Assembly: GCF_014879935.1 (NCBI RefSeq)
Contig: NZ_JACSRD010000124.1
Span: 39,401 to 103,400, forward strand
Source: Prosthecobacter sp.
GTDB taxonomy: Bacteria > Verrucomicrobiota > Verrucomicrobiia > Verrucomicrobiales > Verrucomicrobiaceae
Direction: 5' to 3'
DNA length: 64,000 bases
Shown in pieces: positions 1 to 9,934 of the stretch. Numbering within the stretch: the first letter of the stretch is position 1; each line of letters opens with the position of its first letter. The translations under genes and the position numbers were made by a program. Under the pieces are notes generated by a model, which was given only the letters and a program-made list of their open reading frames with translations, searched no databases and was not told where the DNA came from.

Positions 1-2
1 TG

Positions 3-1949
3 GTGCCCTCCGCGATGAACTACCAGGGCGTTCTCACGGACAACAACGGCGATCCCGTGGCGAATGCCGCGCCGGAGAACCGCAACATCGAGTTCCGCAT
101 CTACAGCCAGGCCACCGGCGGCACACCGTTGTGGGGTGAGGCGCAGACGGTGACGGTTTTCAAAGGCCAGTTCAGCGTCGTGCTCGGAAACGGCACAGCC
201 GTGGGTGGAGCGCCTTCCGGACCGGCCTCGTTTGCCGCCGTCTTCGCCAACGCGACCTCCGCGGATCTCTATTTTGGCATCACGCCGCAGGGTGGAGCCG
301 AGTTTGCGCCGCGTCAGAAGCTGCTCGCCGGCGCCTATGCGCTGCGGGCCCGCGTGGCCGAACAAGTGAGCGCGACGACCGGCTCCTCCACCTTCAACGG
401 GATCAATGCCAACGACCTGACCATGCAGGGGCCCGCGAGGATCGACGGCGGCAACGTGCTCGAATTCGGCACCAACGACGCGGAGCGGACACGTAACACG
501 GCAGCAGGCCAGATCGGCTACAAAGTGTATTCCAACGGGCTCGACATCGTGGGTGCCGGGCCGGAGATCAACGAACGCCGTCTCACGCTGTGGGCGGAGG
601 CGGGCACGGAGTTCAAGGGGCCGATCTCCTTCACCGGGCGCTACGGGCAGCACATCAGCCTGAACGACGCGTTCAACGGCTTCGGAGTGCAGACCGACGG
701 GGTGTATGTGCGTGGCTTCAACCGCGTCTCCTTCTTCGCCAACGGCACGCACAACGACGGCGTGTCCAATCCCGGAACCGGAGGCACGCTCATGGCCACG
801 CTGACCCCTGGCGGCTTCACGCTGAATTCCGGCGTTTTCACCGGGAATGGCAGCGGCCTGACCAACATCAGCCCCGCCGCCCTGCCAAACAACTACAACT
901 ACCTCGGCATCAACGGCAACAACGTGATCGAATTTGGCCGTGGCGTGGCCGGCAAACAGATCGATGCGGGCAAGATCGGCTACGGGACCTTCAGTGGCGG
1001 GGCGGCGCTGGAGATCGTTGGCGCGGGCACGGCGGCGAACAGCTCCGACCGGAAAATCAATCTGCATTCCCAAGGCGGCCTGCGCGTCCTCGGCCCGGCG
1101 ACGGTGGAAAATAACGCGACCATCGGCGGCTTCCTCAGCGCCAATGCAGGCATGAATGTTTCGGGCGCACTGGGCATGAGCAACAGCTCGATCAATTTTG
1201 GCAGCCGCACGGGCCAGCACATCAATCTTTGGAGCAACGAATACGGCATCGGCATCGCGAACAGCACCACCTACTTCCGCACCGCCAGCAACGCCGCGTT
1301 TCGCTGGTATCGCGGCGGTTCACATGCGGATGATCCGGTGTCGGGGACCAATGGGGTGCAGCAGATGTTGCTCGACAGCTTCGGACTGACGGTCAATGGC
1401 GGCGTCAGTGTGAGTGGCACCTTCACCGCAGGCGGCTTCCTGAGGGCTCCTGGCATCACTCTCGGCAGTGGCAACTGGAGCATTTCCTCCGGGTCGGACC
1501 TGGACATTAATCTCAACGGCACTCGTCGCGCATGGCTGCTGGCCAGTGGTGGTGGCTGGGGAACAAGCTCTGACCGCAATCTCAAGAAGAACATCGAAAC
1601 CTTCCAGGATGGTCTCGGCAAAGTCATGAAACTGCGCCCCACACGCTATCACTTCAAGACCCAGAAGGATGAGGAGCCTCTGCAGCCGGGCTTCATCGCC
1701 CAAGAGGTGGAGGAGATCATGCCGGAGCTGGTTTCCCAGCGGGACGGAGTCCGCGGCATCGACTACCAGGGCCTGATCCCGGTCACCGTGGCCGCTGTGC
1801 AGGAGCAGCAGAAGAAGATGGAGTCGCTGGCAGGCGAAAATGCGGAGCTGAAACAGCGGCTGGAAGCCCTGGAAAAGAAACTGGCACGTCTGGTGGATCA
1901 ACTGCCGGAGTCACAGCCTGCGACGGACAGCGCCGCTGAGGCGCGCTGA
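3..1949 (+). CDS. Fibre-like surface protein with C-terminal S74 chaperone domain (5' partial)
   Basis: The reading frame is open to the window edge and begins inside what looks like mature sequence (VPSAMNYQGVLTDNNGDPVA), so the signal peptide is probably upstream and missing. The middle is Gly/Asn/Ser-rich with repeated 'GNGSGLTNIS'-type and 'INFGSRTGQHINL' segments, like beta-helical fibre shafts. The C-terminus from about residue 515 matches the intramolecular chaperone (peptidase S74) domain of phage tail spikes: SSDRNLKKNI (cleavage serine about S523), then RPTRYHFK, GFIAQEVEEIMPELV and a final coiled coil. The family trimerises the fibre and then releases itself by autocleavage. An exported fibre or adhesin is the inference. 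A 44-nt gap to the next gene suggests co-transcription. Confidence 0.8.
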   Translation: MPSAMNYQGVLTDNNGDPVANAAPENRNIEFRIYSQATGGTPLWGEAQTVTVFKGQFSVVLGNGTAVGGAPSGPASFAAVFANATSADLYFGITPQGGAEFAPRQKLLAGAYALRARVAEQVSATTGSSTFNGINANDLTMQGPARIDGGNVLEFGTNDAERTRNTAAGQIGYKVYSNGLDIVGAGPEINERRLTLWAEAGTEFKGPISFTGRYGQHISLNDAFNGFGVQTDGVYVRGFNRVSFFANGTHNDGVSNPGTGGTLMATLTPGGFTLNSGVFTGNGSGLTNISPAALPNNYNYLGINGNNVIEFGRGVAGKQIDAGKIGYGTFSGGAALEIVGAGTAANSSDRKINLHSQGGLRVLGPATVENNATIGGFLSANAGMNVSGALGMSNSSINFGSRTGQHINLWSNEYGIGIANSTTYFRTASNAAFRWYRGGSHADDPVSGTNGVQQMLLDSFGLTVNGGVSVSGTFTAGGFLRAPGITLGSGNWSISSGSDLDINLNGTRRAWLLASGGGWGTSSDRNLKKNIETFQDGLGKVMKLRPTRYHFKTQKDEEPLQPGFIAQEVEEIMPELVSQRDGVRGIDYQGLIPVTVAAVQEQQKKMESLAGENAELKQRLEALEKKLARLVDQLPESQPATDSAAEAR

Positions 1950-1993
1950 GACATTCCCTGCCAAGGACACTTCAACCGACGCTGCATGTCATC

Positions 1994-4900
1994 ATGAGAA
2001 GCCACAGCCCGCCTTTCCTCCTGGGCCTCCTCGTTCTAGCCGCTGCCAGTACTCTCGCGGCGCAGGACGTGGTGCCCGGGGTCAACAACATCCTGTGGCC
2101 GAACCCGCCGCTGGCTCCGGGTGACCCCGCCACCGCAGGACAATTCTCCAGCTTCAGCAGCATCAGCTCCAGCCCGTCCACAGCGGTGGACTCCCAGGTG
2201 CCGTCCAGCGGCAATCTGCGCCTGCGCACGTCGCTGCTCGGCGCGGCCATCGCCGGATCACCGCCGGAGTTTGCCATGGGGGACATCATCGGCACTCCGC
2301 TGGCCACGTTTCCGAATGCCAGCAACGTTCTCATCTCCCTCCGCCGCGAACCGGTCCGCAAGACGGAAACGGCCTTCAAATATCGCACGCTGACCGATCC
2401 GACGATCCGTGATTTCAATCCGGGCACCGACATCCTCGGTGAACGCTTCTTCTGGAGCCAGCACGCTCGTTTGGGCACGCAGCCGGATCTCTCGGGCAAG
2501 TTCGAGGAGCAGACGGAGATCGGCGCTCCGGGCAGCATCGCACGGGACGGCTTTGTCTATGCGTCCCAAGGTGGCAGCAGCCGCATTTACTGGCGCACCA
2601 CGGCGTCCATCGGCGTGGATGGCGGCAACAATCCGGTTTACGGCCTCGTCGAACGCGTCGTGAACGTCTCCAGCGCCAGTCGGCAGGCCGTGAGGCGCAT
2701 CTTTTGGACCGAGCACGGCTTCCAGGGCCAGCCCGTGCAGGTGCCGCAAGGTGAGATCCAGCAGGTACGCATCGCCTACAACGACTCAGTGCCCGAGGAG
2801 GTGCCTGAAGGGCAGCAGTTTGATGTCGGTGGCGATGTTCCCGTGACCCGCCGCACGCTCTGGCATGACAGCACGCTGAAAACGCTGAACGCATTCAATC
2901 GCGAGGGTCGTGTGCTGGTGGAATTCCTCGGCGAGGCACGCGCTGGCGGCACCGGCCTGCGCCGTCAGGTCGGTGTCGAGGTGGTGGACATTGTACAGGA
3001 AGCTCTGCCCAGTCCGGTGGAACTGGCTGTGGGTGATCGCCTCTTCCCTCTGCCTCCGGATCAATCCGCCCAGCAGCCCTACCCTCTGCCAGCGGCCGGC
3101 GTCGCGCGTGATGCGGTGCAGGCACGCATCGACCATCTGCTCACCCAGTTCGGCCCGCAGCCGATCCTCAGCACGGCGAACCCGCCCTTCACCCGCAGCT
3201 TTGCCGTGGGTGACCAGACCGCCTACTACGCCACGCGTGCCACGACTTCCCCGAACGATGTGCAGTTCTGGACCGAACCCGGCGTCGCCGGAGTTCGCTG
3301 GCCCAAGTTCCTCAACCGTTACCGCCAGTTCTGGCCCGAAGACCTCGCGGACTATGCTCTGAACGTCCGCCCCTCCGACGCTGGGACATCCGCAGCGACG
3401 CCACCGGTGTTCGGCCAGGGAACCACCTTCGAGCTGGTGCATCAGGACAACGGCCGGGCGATCACCACGGATCCCACCGCCTTCGTGGTGGAGCTCGGTT
3501 CCGGCTACAACACCAACCGCAGCCTTCTTCTCGTCACCTCCGGGGACAACTTCTGGTTCCTGCGTGTCGAGTCCGTGCTGGACTCGCACATGGCGGTGAA
3601 TCCGCGTTACAGCAGCTACTTCCGCGAGACGGAACTCGATGCCAGCAGTGCCACGCAGCCGCTGACCGCCTTCGTCGGTCAGCGCATCCATGCGCCTGCG
3701 GGCGCAGACAGCACTGCCGGCTATGTGGACCTGGCCTACGGTGACGCGATCGATCCCACCGCTTACCTGGACCCCTTTGCTGAAGGCATTCCTGAAGCGG
3801 AGCAAGGCAGCGCCATCATTCCGGTCAATGCCGCGCCGAAAAAGGGCGACAAAGACAATAATCGGCTCGGCATCTGGTGGTTCAAAAAGGTCAATCCGCC
3901 CGCGCAGCTCGCAGGACGCATCGCACCGATCTACTGGCCCTCATTTTACTCGCGCTACCAGCTCGCCTGGCCGGTGAATGCACCGCAGATCGTGCTCGCC
4001 TCGAACGCGGGCTCCGGTGATCTGCCTGCGGATGCCGCGGGAGGGACGATCTACTTTGAAAACGATCCTTCCCAAGCCGGTTACAACCCGAATGAGGAGC
4101 ACGCACTCATGATCGCAGGTCGCGCCTACGCCTTGCGTGACGACCTGAACACCGCGCAGACCACTTCCAGCCCCTACGTGCTGGTGCGCTACAATAACGC
4201 CGTGGACAAGCGGCCGGACATGCGCGTCTTCCGTGTGCTGCGGGAAAACGAGACCCACACCTTCACCTACAACGCCCGCGCTGGCACGGTGCTGCAGCCG
4301 CCCATGCCGCTGGCTGTGATGCCGCCGCCGCTGGATGACGATGGCGACTCCTACAACACCGAAGTCACGCCGGAGAACCTCGACCCTGCGCTCAATGTTC
4401 CTGGCAATGCCGCTGCTGACTTCGAACACTACAACCGCTTCACTTATGAAGACCGCAAGGGGCTGAAATGGGTCTATCGCGGCCAGCACAATCCGGACGG
4501 CAGCCTGCCAGCCCTGGGCATGAAGTTCTACTACGCCACGCTGGAAGGCTTCGCCTACCCGGACGCCGTCACAGGCGTGGATGAAGCGCCCGAAGCGGGC
4601 ACCATCACCCCGTTCCTGCATGACGGCGTGAATGGCAGCAAAGTCACCGGCACCGCCATCACCGTCAGTTACCGGCCTTACTGGCCTGATCTCGGCACCC
4701 GCCACGGTCTGAAGGGCGAGTATTACAACAACATGAACCTCGAAGGCACGCCGGCGCTCACACGCGTGGACACGACGGTGAACTTCACCTGGGATGGCGT
4801 CTCCAGCCCTGATCCACGGGTGAACGCCACGCAGTTCTCCGCACGCTGGACCGGCTACATCCTGGCCCCTCAGACCGGCGACTACACCTTCCACATCTCC

Positions 4901-7900
4901 ACGGACGACGGCACACGGCTGTGGCTCGGCAACACCGACGCCGACCCTCTGACTGACACCTGGAGCAATCCGGCGCCGGCGAGCCATGACACCGACTCCA
5001 TCCATCTCGAAGCCGGCCAGCGGCTGCCCATCAAGTTTGATGTCTTCAACAACGCCGCAGGCGCTCTCGCACGCCTCGAATGGACCGGCCCGGGCATCGC
5101 CAGGCCCGTCATTCCCGCCACCGCGCTGCTGCCTGCGGACGGTGATTTCACCGAGGTGCCGTCCCTCCAGTTCGCCGAGACGCTGGTGAAGCCAAAGGCG
5201 GGCCTGCCCGGGCTCGACGGAGCCACCAGCGCCCGCATTTTGTATCAGCAGTCCGTCGCCAAAGACGTCACGGCCGGGAAGGAAAGCGCCGTGCTGCATG
5301 ATCCCACCCGCAGCAAGATCTATCCGCTCGGCGGAGCTCTGGCCGCGATCCCATCAAGCATTCCCGTGGATGCCTCCGGCAGCCGTGTCTATTTCCAAGG
5401 CCTGCCTGCGCATCTGCAGGAGCGTTTCTTCATGGATCCCGCCCTGGGACCTGGCAACCCGCCCGTCGGGGCGCTCGTCCTGCAAGGCCAGTTTGTGGAT
5501 GAAACCGTCGGCGAGGACTACCTCCTGCTCAATGTGCTCACGTCTGCGGAGATCGCGCTGATCAAGGACCTCGTCTCCAACACCGATCCTGACGCCTCCC
5601 GATGGCGCGCTGCGGTGGATGCGCTCACCACCACGCTGGAAACCTACGTGGACGATGGATCGGGCAGCTACAGCCCCGACGAGAACAAGAACAAGGTCTT
5701 CGGTCCCGGCCAGCTCGTGCGCGTGACACATTCAAACCAGGCCGTGGACTCCTACGCGCTCACCGCCGTCGGCGGTGGTGATGGCTATGTCACGCTCATC
5801 CTTGGAGACGGCGATGCCTTCACCGATGTCAGCGAACCCGTGCAGATGCACATCCTGAAGGTCGGCCCCAGCCTCTATCGCGGCCAGGTGAAGCCGATCG
5901 CCTCTGAGAATCCGCTCGCGGAGGATCTGACACTCCAGCACACGGGTGATTTCGCCGCGCAGGAGAACCTGTTCGAGTTCGAGTGGTATTATGCGCCGCC
6001 GGTGAACGGCCAGCCGCCAGCGAACCGCCCCGGCGAACCCGGCCCCACCTGGCTCTCGCAGGACGAATACGACGGCCCGCGTGTGATGCTCGGTGCCAGC
6101 CAGCCGCTGCTCGCGCTCACGGACAACTATTTCGTGATGCGTCACCGCCCTGTCGAAGGCCACGCACTGCGTCCTGTCGGCTCGAATTGGGCGGACGACG
6201 AAGGCTGGAGCCAGTGGACTGAACCCGCCCTGGCGGAAGGCTGGATCAAACGCGTCCTCGCGGGCATCAATCCTTTCAACCAGCGCATCACCGACTTCCT
6301 CAACAACACCGTCAACACCGACGTCAGCCTGCTCACCCAGGCCGGTGGACGCTGGGAGGGCGATGTGCCGCTCACGCTGGATGCCGCGCAGAACGAGGGC
6401 CTCATCGCCATCTATGAGACCGTGCTCCGCCGCGGCATGTCCTTCACCATCGAAGGCACGCCGGGCTTCAACTATGGCCCCGCCAATGACGCGCTGCTGC
6501 TCGCCGCAGGCTACTTGAACGATCTCTACATGGCCCTCGGCAATGAAGCCTACGCTGACGCTGCCAATCCGCTCATCTCGCTCGATGTGGACCCGCAGCG
6601 CCTCGTCCAGGAACAGTCGCTGCCCGCCTCCATCGGCACCAGCATTCAGACCACCGCCACCGCACGCTTCGCCTTCGAAGGCCAGACGCCGACGCTGCTG
6701 GATGAGGAGCTGACCCTCCTGCGTGGCCGTGATGACTTCCTCGTCCCGAGCGTGCGCACCGCCCCCTTCTACAACCGCTTCATCTGGAACTACACCCGTG
6801 GCATCAATGCCGGAGAGGTCATCTACGCGGTGAACTACAACATCCAGGAGAAGGCCGGCCTCGGCGCTGATGGCAAGATCGATGCCTCCGACGCCGCCCG
6901 CCAGTATCCCCAGGGTCATGGCGACGCCTACGGGCACTACCTCACCGCCTTGAAAAACTACTACCGCCTGCTGGCGAATGAGAACTTCACCTGGACGCCC
7001 CGGGTCGAGGCTGTGAACATCCTCGGCGTCCCGGTGACAGTGGATTACCAGGATGAGCGGAAGCTCGCCATCGCGGCCGTTTCTCTCGGACGCACCGCCA
7101 GCCGTCTGCTCGATCTCGAGCGCCGCAAGCTGCCGCTGGGTGCCGGTTCCGGCTGGAGCGCGATGCGTGAGTCCCAAACCAATGTCACCACCGGCGTCAG
7201 TCGTGCCTGGGGCATGGAGCAGTGGGCCTCCCGCGCCGGCCAGGGCAATCTGCTGCACTGGGCTGCCGCCAACGCCGTCCTGCCTGAGACGGACGACGCC
7301 AACACCGGTCTGCAAAAGATTGATCGAACGACGGTCACCGAACTCGAGGAACTCGCCACGCTCGGCGAGGAGATCCAGACGCAGCTCGATGGCGCGAACC
7401 GCAAGACCAACGCGCTGAATCTCAGCGATGGCAGCCTGCTCTTTGACCTCTCGCCCTCCAGCCTCACCTCCGGCCAGAGCCACTTTGATCAGATCCTCGC
7501 CCGAGCCAAAGCCGCGCTCGCAAACGCCGCCACCGCCCATGAGCGAACGGTGCATCAGAACGCCCTGCTGCGCTCCGTGGAAAACCAGGCCGCCGACTAC
7601 AGCTACACCGTGGACCGCCAGGAATGGGCCTTCATCAACAAGCTCTACGACATCTACGGCATGCCCTACCCCGGCGACGTCGGCCCCGGCAAGACCTACC
7701 CGCAGGGCTACGCCGACCCCGACTACTTCCGCTACATGTTCATCAACCGTCCCTACGTTTACAACCAGCAGCAGCTCTTCGGTGTGAACCAGGAGAACAA
7801 CTTCACCCGCACCTTCAAGCTGCCGGTGCGTTGGAGTACGTTTGAATCCCTGGTGGCAGGATTTGACGGCTCCACCGGTTCCGCCAACAAGATCATGGAG

Positions 7901-9850
7901 GCTGATGCTGCGACCTACAGTGTCTCCAACAATGTGGCTGAACTGAGCTACACGATGAATCTCAACGATGGCCCCTATCAGGTAGCGACCGCCAGCATGG
8001 GCGTGCGTCCCTTCATCGGAAGCATCCAACGTGCCCTCGCAGAGACCATGCAGGCGCGTGAGAACCTGGCCTGGCAGTTGAGGCAATTGGAACAGCAACG
8101 CACACTCTTCAGCAGAAAGCTGGACCGCTTCGCTGAAGGCATTGATGCCATTAACAAGATCACGGAAAACAATCGTTCACTCGCCAAGTCACGTCTGGCT
8201 TTGGACAAGGCCATTGGTGCCTGGAACCTGTTTGAAACGATCACGGACAGTCTCAAAAAGACCTTCGAGGATACCTACCGGACCGCCAAAGAAGCACTGC
8301 CTACCCATGTCGGCCTGTCTTTTGACGCCTCGTCACCAGCTCGTGCCATTCTATCCACCACAGCCATGCTCGCCACCCGCGCCACCGACGTGAAACGCAT
8401 CGCCTCGCAGTCCATCATCTATGGGGCCGAACTCGCTCAAAGCGTCGCTGAACTCAAGGTCCGAATCATCAATGAAGACCTCGACTACGACGGTGCTGTG
8501 CGAAACGCGGTGGCGGATCTTGAAGCCAGCTACCTGGAGCTGTTTTCCACCATGCGGGACGTGGATCTCACCGTGCAGGCGCTCGATGCCGGCCTGGCCT
8601 CCTACCAGAACGAGCTCGTCAATGGTGCCACCATCCTGGCGGAGCGTGAAACCTTCCGCAAACGCGCCGCCGCCGTCATCCAGGGCGCACGCACGCGTGA
8701 TGTCGCCTTCCGCGCCTTCCGCACCGAGTCGCTGGAACAATACAAGATCCTCTTCGACCAGGCGGCACGCTACGTCTTCCTCGCCGCCAAAGCCTACGAC
8801 TATGAAACCGGCCAGCTCGACACCACCTCCGGCAGCGACTTCCTGAAGGGCATCCTTGCCACACGGGCGCTCGGTCTGGTCGGGACCGGTGGCGAGCCCC
8901 AGTTCGGCGGCTCCGGCAGCGGTGACCCCGGACTCTCCAGCTACCTCGCCAAGCTCCAGGCGGACTGGAATGTCGCCAAAGGTCGTCTCGGCATCAACAA
9001 CCCGGACACCTACGGCACGGTCTTCAGCCTGCGTCGTGAGCTCTTCAATCTGCCCTACCTCGAAGACGGCAGCGCCGAGGATCACACCGCCTGGCAGGAC
9101 CGTCTGCGCTCCTGCCTGGTCAAAGATTTGCGCACGGATCCCGTCATCGCCGCGCATGCTCTCCCCACCTCCAATCCCACCGGCCTCGCCCAGCCAGGCT
9201 TTGTCATTGATTTCTCCTCCGCCATCGAGAGCGGCCTGAACTTCTTCGGCAATCCGCTCGCCGCAGGTGACAGCGCCTACTCCAGCGCCAGCTTCAGCAC
9301 CAAGATCAACAGCGTCGGCATCGTGTTCCAGGGCTATCTCGGCATGAATCCAAGTGTGAGCGGCAACACCGGCATCCCGGCAGCACCCACACACAGCTCG
9401 CCGGACGCCCTCTCTGCCACGCCGTATGTCTATCTGATCCCCGGTGGTGCAGACAGCTTCCGCACACCGCCGCTCAATGGCATCCCCGCACGCACCCGCG
9501 AATGGAACGTGCTCGATCATGCCATGCCCCTGCCCTACGACATCGGCAGCAGCGGCTTCGGCCAGAACACCCAGTGGACCGCCGCCACCTCGCTGTCCGA
9601 GACCTACTTCCTGCCGCGCAAGCACCAGCCCTTCCGCGCCAGCGACAATGCAGGCCTCTTCTTCACTCCAGGCCTCCAGGACTACACCAACCGCCGTCTC
9701 ATCGGCCGCAGCGTCTGGAACACCCGCTGGAAGCTCGTCATCCCCGCCCAGACCCTCCTCGCCAATCCACAGGACGGCATCGAGCGCTTCATCCGCAGCG
9801 TCAAAGACATCAAGCTCTTCCTCAAGACCTACTCCCACGCAGGAAACTGA
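1994..9850 (+). CDS. Giant exported protein with PA14 domain (2618 aa)
   Basis: The ATG at 1994 opens a clear signal peptide (MRSHSPPFLLGLLVLAAASTL, cut near AAQD). A PA14 carbohydrate-binding beta-barrel lies at about residues 905-1040 (HGLKGEYYNNMNL ... TGDYTFHISTDDGTRLWLG). The rest is not recognisable as a known enzyme. Around residue 1640 an EF-hand-like stretch (GADGKIDASDA) occurs, and residues about 2000-2250 are rich in heptad-like helices (RENLAWQLRQLEQQRTLF ...) suggesting coiled coil. The protein is probably secreted or surface-attached and may act with the upstream fibre-like protein. No catalytic motif was identified and no sorting motif is visible at the C-terminus. Function unknown; export and PA14 are secure. 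Confidence 0.85.
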   Translation: MRSHSPPFLLGLLVLAAASTLAAQDVVPGVNNILWPNPPLAPGDPATAGQFSSFSSISSSPSTAVDSQVPSSGNLRLRTSLLGAAIAGSPPEFAMGDIIGTPLATFPNASNVLISLRREPVRKTETAFKYRTLTDPTIRDFNPGTDILGERFFWSQHARLGTQPDLSGKFEEQTEIGAPGSIARDGFVYASQGGSSRIYWRTTASIGVDGGNNPVYGLVERVVNVSSASRQAVRRIFWTEHGFQGQPVQVPQGEIQQVRIAYNDSVPEEVPEGQQFDVGGDVPVTRRTLWHDSTLKTLNAFNREGRVLVEFLGEARAGGTGLRRQVGVEVVDIVQEALPSPVELAVGDRLFPLPPDQSAQQPYPLPAAGVARDAVQARIDHLLTQFGPQPILSTANPPFTRSFAVGDQTAYYATRATTSPNDVQFWTEPGVAGVRWPKFLNRYRQFWPEDLADYALNVRPSDAGTSAATPPVFGQGTTFELVHQDNGRAITTDPTAFVVELGSGYNTNRSLLLVTSGDNFWFLRVESVLDSHMAVNPRYSSYFRETELDASSATQPLTAFVGQRIHAPAGADSTAGYVDLAYGDAIDPTAYLDPFAEGIPEAEQGSAIIPVNAAPKKGDKDNNRLGIWWFKKVNPPAQLAGRIAPIYWPSFYSRYQLAWPVNAPQIVLASNAGSGDLPADAAGGTIYFENDPSQAGYNPNEEHALMIAGRAYALRDDLNTAQTTSSPYVLVRYNNAVDKRPDMRVFRVLRENETHTFTYNARAGTVLQPPMPLAVMPPPLDDDGDSYNTEVTPENLDPALNVPGNAAADFEHYNRFTYEDRKGLKWVYRGQHNPDGSLPALGMKFYYATLEGFAYPDAVTGVDEAPEAGTITPFLHDGVNGSKVTGTAITVSYRPYWPDLGTRHGLKGEYYNNMNLEGTPALTRVDTTVNFTWDGVSSPDPRVNATQFSARWTGYILAPQTGDYTFHISTDDGTRLWLGNTDADPLTDTWSNPAPASHDTDSIHLEAGQRLPIKFDVFNNAAGALARLEWTGPGIARPVIPATALLPADGDFTEVPSLQFAETLVKPKAGLPGLDGATSARILYQQSVAKDVTAGKESAVLHDPTRSKIYPLGGALAAIPSSIPVDASGSRVYFQGLPAHLQERFFMDPALGPGNPPVGALVLQGQFVDETVGEDYLLLNVLTSAEIALIKDLVSNTDPDASRWRAAVDALTTTLETYVDDGSGSYSPDENKNKVFGPGQLVRVTHSNQAVDSYALTAVGGGDGYVTLILGDGDAFTDVSEPVQMHILKVGPSLYRGQVKPIASENPLAEDLTLQHTGDFAAQENLFEFEWYYAPPVNGQPPANRPGEPGPTWLSQDEYDGPRVMLGASQPLLALTDNYFVMRHRPVEGHALRPVGSNWADDEGWSQWTEPALAEGWIKRVLAGINPFNQRITDFLNNTVNTDVSLLTQAGGRWEGDVPLTLDAAQNEGLIAIYETVLRRGMSFTIEGTPGFNYGPANDALLLAAGYLNDLYMALGNEAYADAANPLISLDVDPQRLVQEQSLPASIGTSIQTTATARFAFEGQTPTLLDEELTLLRGRDDFLVPSVRTAPFYNRFIWNYTRGINAGEVIYAVNYNIQEKAGLGADGKIDASDAARQYPQGHGDAYGHYLTALKNYYRLLANENFTWTPRVEAVNILGVPVTVDYQDERKLAIAAVSLGRTASRLLDLERRKLPLGAGSGWSAMRESQTNVTTGVSRAWGMEQWASRAGQGNLLHWAAANAVLPETDDANTGLQKIDRTTVTELEELATLGEEIQTQLDGANRKTNALNLSDGSLLFDLSPSSLTSGQSHFDQILARAKAALANAATAHERTVHQNALLRSVENQAADYSYTVDRQEWAFINKLYDIYGMPYPGDVGPGKTYPQGYADPDYFRYMFINRPYVYNQQQLFGVNQENNFTRTFKLPVRWSTFESLVAGFDGSTGSANKIMEADAATYSVSNNVAELSYTMNLNDGPYQVATASMGVRPFIGSIQRALAETMQARENLAWQLRQLEQQRTLFSRKLDRFAEGIDAINKITENNRSLAKSRLALDKAIGAWNLFETITDSLKKTFEDTYRTAKEALPTHVGLSFDASSPARAILSTTAMLATRATDVKRIASQSIIYGAELAQSVAELKVRIINEDLDYDGAVRNAVADLEASYLELFSTMRDVDLTVQALDAGLASYQNELVNGATILAERETFRKRAAAVIQGARTRDVAFRAFRTESLEQYKILFDQAARYVFLAAKAYDYETGQLDTTSGSDFLKGILATRALGLVGTGGEPQFGGSGSGDPGLSSYLAKLQADWNVAKGRLGINNPDTYGTVFSLRRELFNLPYLEDGSAEDHTAWQDRLRSCLVKDLRTDPVIAAHALPTSNPTGLAQPGFVIDFSSAIESGLNFFGNPLAAGDSAYSSASFSTKINSVGIVFQGYLGMNPSVSGNTGIPAAPTHSSPDALSATPYVYLIPGGADSFRTPPLNGIPARTREWNVLDHAMPLPYDIGSSGFGQNTQWTAATSLSETYFLPRKHQPFRASDNAGLFFTPGLQDYTNRRLIGRSVWNTRWKLVIPAQTLLANPQDGIERFIRSVKDIKLFLKTYSHAGN

Positions 9851-9934
9851 CCCCCTTTGACCGAAATCCCCGGCTGCAGGCCGAAACCTGCCAAGAAACA
9901 GTGCCCGCACGGAGTTCGATCATGGATCGACTCC

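Noticed and set aside
5732..8098. Long minus-strand open frame inside the giant PA14 gene
   Set aside because: It mirrors the coding frame of a GC-rich gene, lacks any family pattern, and the plus frame has a signal peptide and PA14 domain.
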